Shown: positions 23,638 through 32,358, numbered from the stretch's first letter. The stretch is 46,235 bases of DNA from JANNPJ01 sp035474375 (GCA_035474375.1 DATINJ010000009.1:1-46235); one strand, 5' to 3'. Translations and numbers: made by a program. The notes: generated by a model from the letters alone, not told the origin.

Positions 23638-24548
23638 ACCTGGTCAGCTCCACCGAGATCGTCCTTTCCAGTGGGGTGCGCCTGGCCGCTCCGCTGGCCT
23701 TCGCGGCGCTCGGCGAATACCTGGCCGAACGTGCCGGGTGCCTGAACATCTCGATCGAAGCGATGATGCTCGGTGCCGCCTTCGGGTCGGTCGCGGTGGC
23801 CAGCACTACTGGCAGCGCAACCCTCGGGCTGCTGAGCGGGGTCGTGATCGGCGCCGTCATCGCTCTGCTGCATGCCACCCTCTCGCACCGGGCGGAGATC
23901 AACACCTTCGTCGTCGGTCTGGTGCTCAATGCCCTCGTGCTCGGCCTGACCAGCTACCTGATCGCCACTGCGCAGTTCGACAGCCACCAGGTGGCGCAGG
24001 TGAGCATCCCCGGGCTGCGCGATCTCCCGGTGATCGGTCCACCCCTGTTCGTCGAGCGCTGGCCGGCCTACCTGCTGCTCGGCTTGATCCCGATCACCTG
24101 GTGGTTGGTCGAACGCAGCCGGTGGGGGCTGGAATTGCGGGCGGTCGGAGAGAATCCGGCGGCAGCCGACGTCAGCGGCATCCGGGTGAACCAGCGCCGC
24201 CGTCAGGCCCTGCTCTGGTGCGGTGCGCTGGCCGGTCTCGGCGGGGCCTACCTCGCCGTGGGTGAGGTGGGATCCTTCACCCAGAACATGACCGCCGGCC
24301 GCGGCTACCTGGTCATCGCCGCAGTGATCTTCGGGGCCTGGCGGCTCGGCCGCACACTGCTCGGCTGCGCACTGTTCGGCCTGGTGGACGCCTTGCGATT
24401 AGCGCTACCCGCGCTGGGCGTCACGCTGAACTCGCAGCTGCTGGCGGCGGCGCCCTATCTGCTGGCGCTGCTGGCGATGCTGCTGTTCGTGGCGAAGTCT
24501 CGGGAACCGGCCGCGCTGGCTCAGCCGTTCCGGCGCGGGGCTGACTAG
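23634..24548 (+). CDS. ABC transporter permease (nucleoside class), second subunit
   Basis: 304 residues with about 8-9 membrane segments, starting at the ATG that overlaps the first permease stop. GEYLAERAGCLNISIEAMMLGAAFGS is the family motif, and VGENPAAADVSGIRVNQRRRQALLW is the cytoplasmic coupling loop region. With the first permease it forms a heterodimeric channel. A strong hairpin follows the gene, ending the operon. No purine-degradation genes lie nearby, so the operon looks like a stand-alone salvage importer. Confidence 0.94.
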   Translation: MNLVSSTEIVLSSGVRLAAPLAFAALGEYLAERAGCLNISIEAMMLGAAFGSVAVASTTGSATLGLLSGVVIGAVIALLHATLSHRAEINTFVVGLVLNALVLGLTSYLIATAQFDSHQVAQVSIPGLRDLPVIGPPLFVERWPAYLLLGLIPITWWLVERSRWGLELRAVGENPAAADVSGIRVNQRRRQALLWCGALAGLGGAYLAVGEVGSFTQNMTAGRGYLVIAAVIFGAWRLGRTLLGCALFGLVDALRLALPALGVTLNSQLLAAAPYLLALLAMLLFVAKSREPAALAQPFRRGAD

Positions 24549-24561
24549 AACGATCAAATGC

Positions 24562-24600
24562 AGGTCGGCGCGGCCCAAGAGACCTGGACCGCGCCGACCT
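24562..24600. terminator. Hairpin terminator between the importer operon and the DUF397 gene
   Basis: AGGTCGGCGCGG (24562-24573) pairs perfectly with CCGCGCCGACCT (24589-24600) around a 15-base loop. It lies between convergent genes and could serve both. Confidence 0.8.
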
Positions 24601-24625
24601 CGAGCCGACCTCCAGCCGACCTCGA
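24593..24625. repeat. Three tandem 11-base units
   Basis: GCCGACCTCGA, GCCGACCTCCA and GCCGACCTCGA follow each other at 24593, 24604 and 24615. The first overlaps the right arm of the hairpin. It is probably a slippage duplication of the terminator arm. Confidence 0.7.
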
Positions 24626-24631
24626 CGGGCT

Positions 24632-24847
24632 CTAGCCCAGGTGGTCGAACTCGCCGCGCTTGGCGCCGTCAAGCCATGCTGCGAACTCTGCCCGGGTGAA
24701 GCCCAGGGTCGGGCCCTGGCCCTTCTGCTTGGTGTCACGAACCTCTACGACGTCGCCGTGTTCGCGCATCTCGACACAGTTGCCATCACTGCTGGAGGCG
24801 CTGGCCTTTACCCACTGAGTTGGGTCGGAGTTGCCGGGGTTACTCAT
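24632..24847 (-). CDS. DUF397 domain protein
   Basis: 71 residues with the DUF397 pattern WVKASASSSDGNCVEMRE...VEVRDTKQKGQGPTLGFTRAEFAAWLDGAKRGEFD. Such proteins are nearly always encoded next to an XRE/DUF5753 regulator, as here, with the ATG overlapping the regulator's stop by 4 bases. The pair behaves like a partner-regulator module in Streptomyces development (BldB/WhiJ-type systems). Biochemical function is not established. Confidence 0.92.
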   Translation of the reverse strand: MSNPGNSDPTQWVKASASSSDGNCVEMREHGDVVEVRDTKQKGQGPTLGFTRAEFAAWLDGAKRGEFDHLG

Positions 24848-25722
24848 TGCTTCAGGTGCTCCTCGATCGGAATAGAAAGCTGTCGGATTTCGACGAAGTC
24901 TGACCGGTACGCGCGGAGGACTTCTTCCTCCTGCATGTACCGCCCTCCGGCCCGTGTCTCCACATAGACCGTGTCAGGGTCGGCCTGGTCCTTAGGGATC
25001 AGGACGCTAAAAGTCCCCTTCATCGCGGCGTGGGCGCCACGATAAAAGGGCAGCACGAAGATGTCGATGTTTGGGCGATTACTCAGCTCGAGAAGGTGCT
25101 CACGTTGCACAGCCATCACACCTTTCCCACCCACCTCGCGCTCGAGCACGCCTTCGCTGAGGACGGCGGTGATCCGCAGAGGGCTGGGGCCGTCCAGTGC
25201 GGAGCGCTGCCGTTCGGCCCGGAAGGCAACGGTTCGGGCGGCGCTGGAGGGGTCCTTCGCCGGGTCGGCATCGAAGATCGCGCGATGATAGTCAGGGGTT
25301 TGAAGTAGCCCGGGGACCAGATCTGACTCGTAGGTGAGAAGGTCGCGGGCATGCGCCTCGAGATCGACGTAGCTCTCGAACCAGTCCGGGACCACCGCGC
25401 CATAGGACTCCCACCAGGAGGACCCGTTGGTTGCCTTGGCGAGTTGCAGCAGCTTGGCTGTGGTGGCGTCGTCGACGTTGTAGATGAAGCACATCTCCCG
25501 GACGTCGAGCGGACGGACCGGGATCTTGCCGGCCTCGATCCGATACATCTTGGACGCCGACCCCACCTCGCCCTGGACGAAGTCCGCAGCGCTCTTGCCT
25601 GCGAGTTCTCGATGCCGCTTCAACTGGCGACCGAGTGTCCGGCGCGCGCCGCCGGGGCCGGGCCCGATGTCCAGGCCAATCTCTACCTCGCCGGGCTCAG
25701 ATTCCTCGCGCATCCCCATCAC
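24844..25722 (-). CDS. XRE-family helix-turn-helix regulator with DUF5753 domain
   Basis: 292 residues. Residues about 28-85 form an XRE helix-turn-helix (LGRQLKRHRELAGKSAADFVQGEVGSASKMYRIEAGKIPV). The rest is the DUF5753 sensor-like domain (WFESYVDLEAHARDLLTYESDLVPGLLQTPDYHRAI; RPNIDIFVLPFYRGAH; YVETRAGGRYM). It starts at GTG 25722, with in-frame ATGs at 25719 and 25713; no clear ribosome site decides between them. It is coupled to the DUF397 gene and likely autoregulates through repeats upstream. Confidence 0.92.
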   Translation of the reverse strand: MMGMREESEPGEVEIGLDIGPGPGGARRTLGRQLKRHRELAGKSAADFVQGEVGSASKMYRIEAGKIPVRPLDVREMCFIYNVDDATTAKLLQLAKATNGSSWWESYGAVVPDWFESYVDLEAHARDLLTYESDLVPGLLQTPDYHRAIFDADPAKDPSSAARTVAFRAERQRSALDGPSPLRITAVLSEGVLEREVGGKGVMAVQREHLLELSNRPNIDIFVLPFYRGAHAAMKGTFSVLIPKDQADPDTVYVETRAGGRYMQEEEVLRAYRSDFVEIRQLSIPIEEHLKQ

Positions 25723-25777
25723 AATGAGTGTGCCATCGTCACTCGTCTGGCGGTAGCACTCGCACGACGCCTGTAGC

Positions 25778-25832
25778 GCTGTGCATGACGCGCCGAGACT
25801 CTCTCGCTGTGCATGCTTGTGCGAATCGCACA
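25778..25832. promoter_or_regulatory. Direct repeats and a palindrome upstream of the XRE/DUF397 pair
   Basis: GCTGTGCATG occurs at 25778-25787 and 25806-25815, 28 bases apart, close to the whole number of turns needed to lie on one DNA face. TGTGCGA-ATCGCACA at 25818-25832 is a palindrome with 6-base arms. They lie 56-110 bases upstream of the XRE start and could be its operators. The 216-base gap has no gene. Confidence 0.4.
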
Positions 25833-25938
25833 GTAACGGGACAGTTACGGACAGGTGGGGTCGGCGCCCCGGATGCCATGAATACCCAGCGTCGATCCCA
25901 CCCTTCCATGCAGGACTGCCGGGACGTGGGGACGTCAG

Positions 25939-26274
25939 ATGTCACAAGGGTCGCGCGAAAGACCGCTCATCTTCGGGTACTACTCGGCACGTTCCGGCAT
26001 TCCGGTCGAACGATTGATGACCGAACGCCAGCGGTTGGAAGCGTTTGCCCACCGCGAGGGCTACGCCGTGGCGAACATCTTCGCCGAACCGTCAACGGAA
26101 CCATCGGTGGCGCTGCAGGCGCTTCTCGAGTCGGCCGCGCGCGTCCCGGTCGCCGCCGTCGTGGTGCCGGAGGTCAGTGACCTCGGTACCGACGAGCCCA
26201 CTCAGCTAGCCACCCGCGAGCGGCTGGAACGCGCTGGAATCCGCCTCCTGGTGCTGGTCAGGGGAGCGGCCTGA
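25939..26274 (+). CDS. Stand-alone resolvase-like domain protein
   Basis: 111 residues resembling the N-terminal catalytic fold of serine recombinases: IFGYYSARSGIPVERLMTERQRLEAFAHREGYAVANIFAEP aligns with the Y-x-R-V-S...Q...L......G region. VAAVVVPEVSDLGTDEPTQLATRERLERAGIRLLVL aligns with the second half. The canonical RVS catalytic serine context is not kept (SARS instead), and no DNA-binding or zinc-ribbon domain follows. It is therefore probably not an active recombinase. The ATG has GGGGA upstream. There are no mobile-element neighbours. Confidence 0.65.
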   Translation: MSQGSRERPLIFGYYSARSGIPVERLMTERQRLEAFAHREGYAVANIFAEPSTEPSVALQALLESAARVPVAAVVVPEVSDLGTDEPTQLATRERLERAGIRLLVLVRGAA

Positions 26275-26291
26275 ACGACAAGCCGGGGTGG

Positions 26292-27284
26292 TCAGGGCGA
26301 GCCCTCGACCCCGTTGTGGACGTCGCCCGGGGCGACAACCTCGGGTGTCCCGTTGAGGACCGGCCGTTCAAGAGCGATCTTGGGGTCCTCGGACGGCGCG
26401 TACATGTGGTCACCGAAGTAGATGGCGGCGGACTCCATGACCTTCCGCGATCGCGACAGCAGCACGTAGCGCTTGCGCGGTCCGCCCTGAGTAGTGGCCA
26501 TCTGCGGGACGCGGAAGTCGAAGTGGATCCGGTTCCGGTGAGCGATCTCGGCGATCGTGCGCGGGGTGTAGTAAGAGACGTGCCCGCGCCGATACAGGTA
26601 CTCCTGCTTGGCCAGATCGCCGCCGTCGTAGATGTTGGTCGAGCAGACCAGCAGACCGTCCTTGGTGAGCAGGTTGAACAGCCGGGGAAACTCGGTGGAC
26701 GGATCGGTGAAGTGCTCGATTACCTCGCAGGCGATGATCAGGTCGAACCGCTCGGACGTACCGTTCGCGACGTTGACGAAGTCTTCGTCGAGGCCCAGGT
26801 CCACGACGTCACTGATGATTGCCCGCTGAACGCCCGGCAGCTCCCGGATGTGCAGGTAGTCGAGGCTGCGGCCGGCACCGAAGACATTGACTCGAAGGCC
26901 GCCACGGTCGAGGATCTCGACACCCATCTTGGCCATGTAGAACTCGCGGCCGGCCCGATCTTTCGAGCCGACTCGCGCGGTGAGTTCGAACCGATCGACG
27001 GACGTGAACTGGGTGTAGTCCACAGTGTTCGTGTAGTTCGACACGTACCCGCAACGCTTGCAGATCCGCAGCCGAAATGAGCGCTTCGGACGCTTGATGG
27101 TCTTGATCCAGGTCGAGCCCGAGAGGCACGCGATGCAGGCGTTCTCCGGTGGGTGGCGCGCCTTCAGCTCTCGCCGCACCCGGCCCCGCACCCGCTCAGG
27201 CAACGTGCCGGGTTGCCGCAGCCCGGCAAGCCCTTTGGCGATCAATTCGCCGACGGTCTGTGCTGCGCGAGCCGTGTTACCCAT
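26292..27284 (-). CDS. Class I SAM-dependent methyltransferase with zinc-ribbon N terminus, surface polymer operon
   Basis: 330 residues. An N-terminal CIAC...CKRCG pair (Cys about 49, 52, 73, 76) forms a likely zinc ribbon. The methyltransferase core follows (GGLRVNVFGAGRSLDYLHI, then FDLIIACEVIEHFTDP, with LTKDGLLVCSTN), the Methyltransf_23/11 pattern. The ATG has AAGG 7 bases upstream and lies 26 bases after the polymerase gene. It is the last gene of the operon. It probably methylates a sugar or polyol of the surface polymer or its lipid-linked precursor; the acceptor is inferred from context. Confidence 0.88.
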   Translation of the reverse strand: MGNTARAAQTVGELIAKGLAGLRQPGTLPERVRGRVRRELKARHPPENACIACLSGSTWIKTIKRPKRSFRLRICKRCGYVSNYTNTVDYTQFTSVDRFELTARVGSKDRAGREFYMAKMGVEILDRGGLRVNVFGAGRSLDYLHIRELPGVQRAIISDVVDLGLDEDFVNVANGTSERFDLIIACEVIEHFTDPSTEFPRLFNLLTKDGLLVCSTNIYDGGDLAKQEYLYRRGHVSYYTPRTIAEIAHRNRIHFDFRVPQMATTQGGPRKRYVLLSRSRKVMESAAIYFGDHMYAPSEDPKIALERPVLNGTPEVVAPGDVHNGVEGSP

Positions 27285-27310
27285 GACGCACCTTCCCCCT
27301 AGGAAGAATT

Positions 27311-29365
27311 TCAGGCCTGCTGTACCGGCTGACGGTCCTCTGCAAGCTCGAGGTCCATGGTCACCGATAACGACGGATCGGGATCGGGGTCCACCTCAAC
27401 CTCGGTGTGCGGGGCGCGATGTGCGAGCGGCTTCGGCGAGGAGACCAGCCGGGTGACGGCGCCGCGGAAACGCTCCAGCGACGGCGGGTCGCTCGGCCCC
27501 AGCAGGTAGGTCCGCAGGCGCTTACGGTCGTCCGCCAGCGGATCCGATTCGCCGTTCTGCATGGCCGACAGGATGTCGGGCAGTTCCGTCAGCTCCGGTG
27601 TGAGCAGGTACGCGGCACCGGCGGTCGGGTATTCCTCACGGAAGGCGTCGCTCGGCATCCCCGACGGGTTCGTCACGACGTACGGCTTCTGGCTCTCGAC
27701 GAAGTCCGCGACCACGCTGGAGATGTCGCTGATCAGCAGGTCGCAGCGGTTGAAGCAGTCATAGAGCACGGGATATGCCCCGGTGATGGCCCGATGGGCG
27801 CTCGGTGGAGCAGAAGCCCAGAAGGCGTCGTTCACCTCGGTCGCCAGCTTCTCCAGATGGGCCTGGACCTGGACCTGGTCGCCGCCGCTGTCCCGGGCGG
27901 CGTCCGCCTCATCGCCGTCCCGCTGGACGCCGAGGCTGGCGATCTCGGCCACCAGCTGCTCGTACTTGGCCTGTGCCGCGAGGTGCTCCGGGGATCGGTC
28001 GGCCACCTCAGCCGCATTGATCAACTCGATGATCTGTTGGTTCACGGCGCGGGCCTGAGCCGATCGGATGCCGGTCAGCGGGTGCGGCTTGTACAGCACC
28101 CGGACGCCCATCCCGAGCAGCGAGGTGACCAGGCTCGGGCCCATCAGCATCAGCGACGAGCAGTACGGGTCACCGTCCCAGCCCTCCCAGGTCGGCGCGT
28201 ACAGGACCGTCTTCGGACCTGGGGCCGGCGGCTGGCAGGCGGTACGGATGGTGTGCAACTGCGGGCGACCCACCTCGACGATGTCCTCGTCCCGGACGCC
28301 GACGTCGGCTCGGGCCCAGCGGTCGCGGCCCCCCTGGCTGGCGACCCAGAGCTCGTCGTACACCTTGCCGTACGGGTTGACGCTGGCGACCTTGTCGCTG
28401 TCACCGTGGCCGATGAAGACGTGCTTCATCCCGGGCTCGCGCAGGAGGTGAATGTTCGCCCCCACGTTCGCGACGTAGAGCGCGCAGTGCACGGTCGACA
28501 GGTCGAAGCGCATCAGGTCGATCGCCATCGGGATGCAGACGATCGGCGACGAGGTGGCCCCGATCCGCGGCAGGTTGCCCTTCTCCCGCAAGATGATCAA
28601 GGACGGCTGTTCCAGCGCGTCCAGCGTCGACAGCCACATGTTGATCTGGTACGCGGACGACTTGGAGCCGCTGAAGTAGAGGATGACGCTCGGAGCGTGC
28701 GCCGACACCTGGCGCTGGACCTCGGCGAACACCGCTTCCTTCGAAGGGAACCTGCGCTGCCGGGCGGCGTGCCAGACGGTGTATCCGACGATCGCGATCG
28801 CGAGCACCGCAGACAGGATCGCTGCCGGGACGATCGCTGCGGTCCACCCGAACGCCGCCTGGAGGGTGATCGCTGCAACCGTCAGCCCGTTCAGCTGCAG
28901 GAGCCAGCGCACCGCCGAGCGCATCAGGAACGCGGGTGGCGCCGAGGGCAGGCGCAGCTTCGAGAGATTCACGCCTCGGGTGAGTACCGGCATCCGACGG
29001 CGGACCCGGATCCACGTCAGGACAGCCATCTGGGCGACCCGAGTGCCGTGCACGATCCCGACACAGACGGCAACGGTCGCCACCGTACCTGCGGAGTGCT
29101 CGCCCGTTCGCGCGAGGAACACGACCGCCACCAGGTCACGAGCGATGGCCCGCGGCGTCTCACCGAAATGCGCCCGGCTCAGGATCGCGGTCAACGAGGG
29201 TGCCGACAGCCGCAGCAGTGTCTGTGCCGCGTACGCCGCGAGGACGGACACCACGAACAGCGCCGGGATGGGCCAGCTCGCCGACAGATACAGGGCCGGG
29301 TAGGACAGGATCAGAAGGAGGAGAACGCCGCCCTGTAGGGCTCTGGTCTCCGGAGGGTTCTTCAT
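27311..29365 (-). CDS. CDP-glycerol/ribitol glycerophosphotransferase-type polymerase, membrane-anchored
   Basis: 684 residues. About five hydrophobic segments lie within the first 200 residues (12-29, 32-50, 76-86, 96-116, 160-200). The C-terminal part is a CDP-glycerol:poly(glycerophosphate) transferase fold (PF04464): HVFIGHGDSDK with His320, YAPTWEG at 389-395, KPHPL at 426-430, LLISDISSVVADF at 543-555. Members polymerise glycerol- or ribitol-phosphate chains of teichoic-acid type. A charged helical insertion of about 75 residues (448-522) separates KPHPL from the last motif. The ATG overlaps the preceding stop (ATGA). With a cytidylyltransferase upstream, the donor is likely CDP-ribitol or CDP-glycerol. 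Confidence 0.9.
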   Translation of the reverse strand: MKNPPETRALQGGVLLLLILSYPALYLSASWPIPALFVVSVLAAYAAQTLLRLSAPSLTAILSRAHFGETPRAIARDLVAVVFLARTGEHSAGTVATVAVCVGIVHGTRVAQMAVLTWIRVRRRMPVLTRGVNLSKLRLPSAPPAFLMRSAVRWLLQLNGLTVAAITLQAAFGWTAAIVPAAILSAVLAIAIVGYTVWHAARQRRFPSKEAVFAEVQRQVSAHAPSVILYFSGSKSSAYQINMWLSTLDALEQPSLIILREKGNLPRIGATSSPIVCIPMAIDLMRFDLSTVHCALYVANVGANIHLLREPGMKHVFIGHGDSDKVASVNPYGKVYDELWVASQGGRDRWARADVGVRDEDIVEVGRPQLHTIRTACQPPAPGPKTVLYAPTWEGWDGDPYCSSLMLMGPSLVTSLLGMGVRVLYKPHPLTGIRSAQARAVNQQIIELINAAEVADRSPEHLAAQAKYEQLVAEIASLGVQRDGDEADAARDSGGDQVQVQAHLEKLATEVNDAFWASAPPSAHRAITGAYPVLYDCFNRCDLLISDISSVVADFVESQKPYVVTNPSGMPSDAFREEYPTAGAAYLLTPELTELPDILSAMQNGESDPLADDRKRLRTYLLGPSDPPSLERFRGAVTRLVSSPKPLAHRAPHTEVEVDPDPDPSLSVTMDLELAEDRQPVQQA

Positions 29366-30852
29366 TTAGGGGTGGCCTTTGTGGAGACTGGCTGCCGCGC
29401 CGCCCCCGGGTCGCCGTCGAGGCGGTCCACGAGGCGGACATCAACCGAGTTGGGGTCGAGTCGCCGGACGTCAATTGTCTGGCCGGTGAGGTCGGACAGG
29501 AGAACGTCGATCGAGGTGCTCGCGACCTGGATCGACGAGAGCAGGGTTCCTGCGGGTTCATCCCCGAAGGCGGCGGTGCGCATCGGGGTGGCGGTTCGCT
29601 CCGGGTTGACGCAGTTGATCCGTACCCCGGCGGCAGACCACTCATCGGCGAGCGCCTGCGTCAGGTTGACGATGGCCGCCTTGGCCGAGGAGTAGAGGCT
29701 GTAACCGGCCCGGCCCATCGTGTACGAGCTGGACGTGTACAGCAGCATCGAGCCATGGGTCTCCGCCAGGTACTTGAGGGCGGCCCGGGCAATCAGGATC
29801 GGCCCGCGGTAGTTCACCGCGATCGCCTCGTCGATGGCTTCATCGTCGGTTTCGGCGAGCTGACCGGTGCGCAGTACCCCGGCGGTGACCACGACGTGGT
29901 CGATCCGCCCGGTCGCCTCGTAGGCGGCGGTGAGGGCGTGCTCGATGTCTTCGCGGCGTTCCAGGAACGTCCCGGTGGTCGATCTGCTGTAGGAAAAGAC
30001 CGTGGCACCGTAACCGCGCGCCATCTCCACCACGTCGCTACCGATGCCGCTGCTACCGCCGAAGACGACCACGGTCCGGCCGCGGAACTGCTCGGAGTAC
30101 GCCCGGTGCGACGTTTGCTGGGGTACCGAGCGCGAGGACAGCTGGAACAGCTTGTCCGCGATGAAGACGTCCACCGGTTGGGTGATCTTCATGTTCTCGT
30201 CGGAGCCCTCGACCACCTTGATCGGCACGTCCGGGAGGTATCGGAGAACCACCGTGCAGTCGTCGGTCGCCTGGAAGTTGGGATCCTGGATCGCCAGGTC
30301 GTACGCGCGGCGGATGGTGGACAGCCGGAAGGCCTGCGGCGTCTGGCCTCGTCGCAACCGGCTGCGGTCCGGGACGTCGACGATGACGTCGTCCTGAACC
30401 TCGATGATCGTGTCGGCCGACGGGATGGCCACGTCGACCGCCTCGAAGTCCCGCAGCGCATTGACGCATTCGCGGATGATGCGTTCGCTGACCAGGGGCC
30501 GGACGGCGTCATGCAGGAGGACGCTGCAGTCGGCGGCGCCGAGGGTATCGAGAGCCAACCGGGTCGTCTCGTTGCGCGTCTCGCCGCCGGGCAGCACGGC
30601 GGTCACCTTGTGATAGCCCCCGTCGGCGATCAACGCGTTGACGATGTCGATGTACCCCGGGTTCATCATGATCACGATCTCGTCGACCTCGATCGCCCGG
30701 TGCAGCACCTGGATGGTGTGCTCGAGGATCGTGCGGCCGGCGATCTTGAGCAATTGCTTCGGAATGTCCAGGCCGACCCTGCTCCCGGAGCCACCGGCGA
30801 GAACGATCGCCACGGTGCGGTCCGCTGTCCATCGGGAAGAACTGGAACTCAT
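29362..30852 (-). CDS. Bifunctional cytidylyltransferase / short-chain dehydrogenase (ribitol-5-phosphate cytidylyltransferase type)
   Basis: 496 residues. Residues 12-240 are an IspD/TarI-like cytidylyltransferase (VLAGGSGSRVG at 17-27, HDAVRPLV at 114-121, QTPQAF at 170-175). Residues 257-480 are a short-chain dehydrogenase (GGSSGIG at 265-271, catalytic Ser near 374-376 and YSSAK with Tyr387 and Lys391). The same two activities are fused in Haemophilus Bcs1/Acs1-type enzymes, which reduce ribulose-5-phosphate and activate it as CDP-ribitol. That assignment fits the neighbouring polymerase. AGGAGG lies 9 bases before the ATG, which overlaps the pyruvyltransferase stop. A true IspD role is unlikely given the fusion and operon. 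Confidence 0.9.
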   Translation of the reverse strand: MSSSSSRWTADRTVAIVLAGGSGSRVGLDIPKQLLKIAGRTILEHTIQVLHRAIEVDEIVIMMNPGYIDIVNALIADGGYHKVTAVLPGGETRNETTRLALDTLGAADCSVLLHDAVRPLVSERIIRECVNALRDFEAVDVAIPSADTIIEVQDDVIVDVPDRSRLRRGQTPQAFRLSTIRRAYDLAIQDPNFQATDDCTVVLRYLPDVPIKVVEGSDENMKITQPVDVFIADKLFQLSSRSVPQQTSHRAYSEQFRGRTVVVFGGSSGIGSDVVEMARGYGATVFSYSRSTTGTFLERREDIEHALTAAYEATGRIDHVVVTAGVLRTGQLAETDDEAIDEAIAVNYRGPILIARAALKYLAETHGSMLLYTSSSYTMGRAGYSLYSSAKAAIVNLTQALADEWSAAGVRINCVNPERTATPMRTAAFGDEPAGTLLSSIQVASTSIDVLLSDLTGQTIDVRRLDPNSVDVRLVDRLDGDPGAARQPVSTKATPK

Positions 30853-32132
30853 GGTGTAGATCCTCCTGTTGTGCCCAGCCGACGGCGACCCAGCCTGACG
30901 GCTGCCCGGGCCAGTCGCCGCGACTTGCCGCGGGCCCGGTAGACGCTGCGCCAGGCCGGATGCACCGGTCGGACCCCGGCCGGATAGCGGGTGCGACCGA
31001 TCATCTGCTCGAACCGCTCCGAGTCTTCACCGGGTTCGAACACATGCGCCAGTTCGTGCTTGGCCAGGAACTCGGTGAAGGTGCCGAAGCGTGCGGCATG
31101 GCCGGCATTGAAGGCGCTGAAGTCGGCTTCCTCGTAGAGGTCCCGGACGTCGGTGTCAGGTTTGATCTTCGCAATGCTGCGGTGCGGGATCTGGAAGTAG
31201 CGGGCCAGCTCCAGGGTGCGCGAATCATGGGCGATGACGTAGGACGGCGTCCCCGCGAGCAGCCCAGCGATGTTTCCGTGGATCCGGGTTCCGAAGCACA
31301 CGTCGAACGTGCTCAAGTACTCGAACCAGGGCTTCGGGTCGACGAAGAAGCGGATCTTGTTCTCCCGGAACATCGGGTGTGACGTGTGCACCGGCATTGG
31401 GCTGGTGGCACCGCGCTTGCCCGGGGAGTCACCGCGCAGCATTGTGCGCAACGTGTCGCGGTCCTGGGCGACGTACGTCAGTTTGCGATAGCGCTCCTGG
31501 TGATGTTGCACCACGTCGCCCATCTTCTTCACGTATGGCGAGACATTCAGGCAAACGGCAGAATCGGGCCCGATTGCCGCGACCCGCTTGTTCACCTGCA
31601 GTGCGTCGCCGTGCATGAACAGAGATGGGCAGCCGATCACGTCGATGTCCTTGAACCCGAGGCTGCGCAGGTAATCACCAGTGAACTCGCCCCGGACGCC
31701 AATGCTCGGCGAACGGTCCAGGACGGCAGAGGCGAAGCCGCTGACCGCGTCTCGAAGCGGCGCCAGCCACTCCAGGTCGTAGTTGACCGATGACTGCGCG
31801 CCAACACCGAGCACGACTACCGGGATCTTCAGCCCGCGGATCAAGGCCGTGAGCGACTCCAGATCTTGGACGAAGCTGCGCCGGAAGGCATTGGCCAGCG
31901 GGACGACGAAGACGTCGAACTCGGCATTGATCCGGTCGGCTTCGGACGGGTCGGGGACCGGGCCGCTGGCCACGACCTCCGTACCGCTGGTCCAAAGCAG
32001 CTTGTACGTCGCATTGCTGAAGATCAGGTTGCCGGCATTGTTGCCGATCAGATTCGACTTCAGTGTGGTGGCAGGCGAAGCCACACAGAAGGGATCCTTC
32101 CATGCCCGAAGCAAGATCCGCTTGGTGGTCAC
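30849..32132 (-). CDS. Polysaccharide pyruvyl transferase family protein
   Basis: About 427 residues of the PF04230 family: IGNNAGNLIFSNATYKLL near the N terminus, PVVVLGVGAQSS, SIGVRGEFTGDYLRSLGF, and FDVCFGTRIHGNIAGLLAGTPSYVIAHDSRT, the typical RxHG donor-site region. Members add a pyruvate ketal to sugars from PEP, giving a surface polymer a negative charge. I prefer GTG at 32132, with GGAGA upstream; GTG at 32171 would add 13 residues and has a poorer site. It is the first gene of the four-gene operon and overlaps the cytidylyltransferase gene by 4 bases. Confidence 0.85.
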   Translation of the reverse strand: MTTKRILLRAWKDPFCVASPATTLKSNLIGNNAGNLIFSNATYKLLWTSGTEVVASGPVPDPSEADRINAEFDVFVVPLANAFRRSFVQDLESLTALIRGLKIPVVVLGVGAQSSVNYDLEWLAPLRDAVSGFASAVLDRSPSIGVRGEFTGDYLRSLGFKDIDVIGCPSLFMHGDALQVNKRVAAIGPDSAVCLNVSPYVKKMGDVVQHHQERYRKLTYVAQDRDTLRTMLRGDSPGKRGATSPMPVHTSHPMFRENKIRFFVDPKPWFEYLSTFDVCFGTRIHGNIAGLLAGTPSYVIAHDSRTLELARYFQIPHRSIAKIKPDTDVRDLYEEADFSAFNAGHAARFGTFTEFLAKHELAHVFEPGEDSERFEQMIGRTRYPAGVRPVHPAWRSVYRARGKSRRLARAAVRLGRRRLGTTGGSTP

Positions 32133-32171
32133 GTAAGCCGGTCTCCAACGGGTTCTGCGATTTTGGGGCAC

Positions 32172-32358
32172 ACGGAGCTTGGTCTACTTGCATCCGCCCC
32201 GTCAACAAAATGACGAAATGATCTGAATTACAGGTGAACATGCTACACAGCGTGCCGAGATGTAAACCCTTCGGATCAATATGGATCAGTGTGAATCACG
32301 TCGCGTTCCGGTGTGTCCGAGATTTGACGCGGGCCAGAGCGGGCCGAGCGAGAGCGCG
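32172..32358. other. Intergenic region upstream of the surface polymer operon
   Basis: No gene is seen. The part at 32195-32320 is clearly AT-richer than the surroundings (for example CAACAAAATGACGAAATGATC), as expected of a promoter region for the minus-strand operon. I could not assign -35 and -10 boxes with confidence. A terminator for the stress cassette follows immediately. Confidence 0.5.

Noticed and set aside
27407..29338. Plus-strand open frame of 643 codons
   Set aside because: Antisense shadow of the CDP-polyol polymerase; composition is that of a reverse frame.
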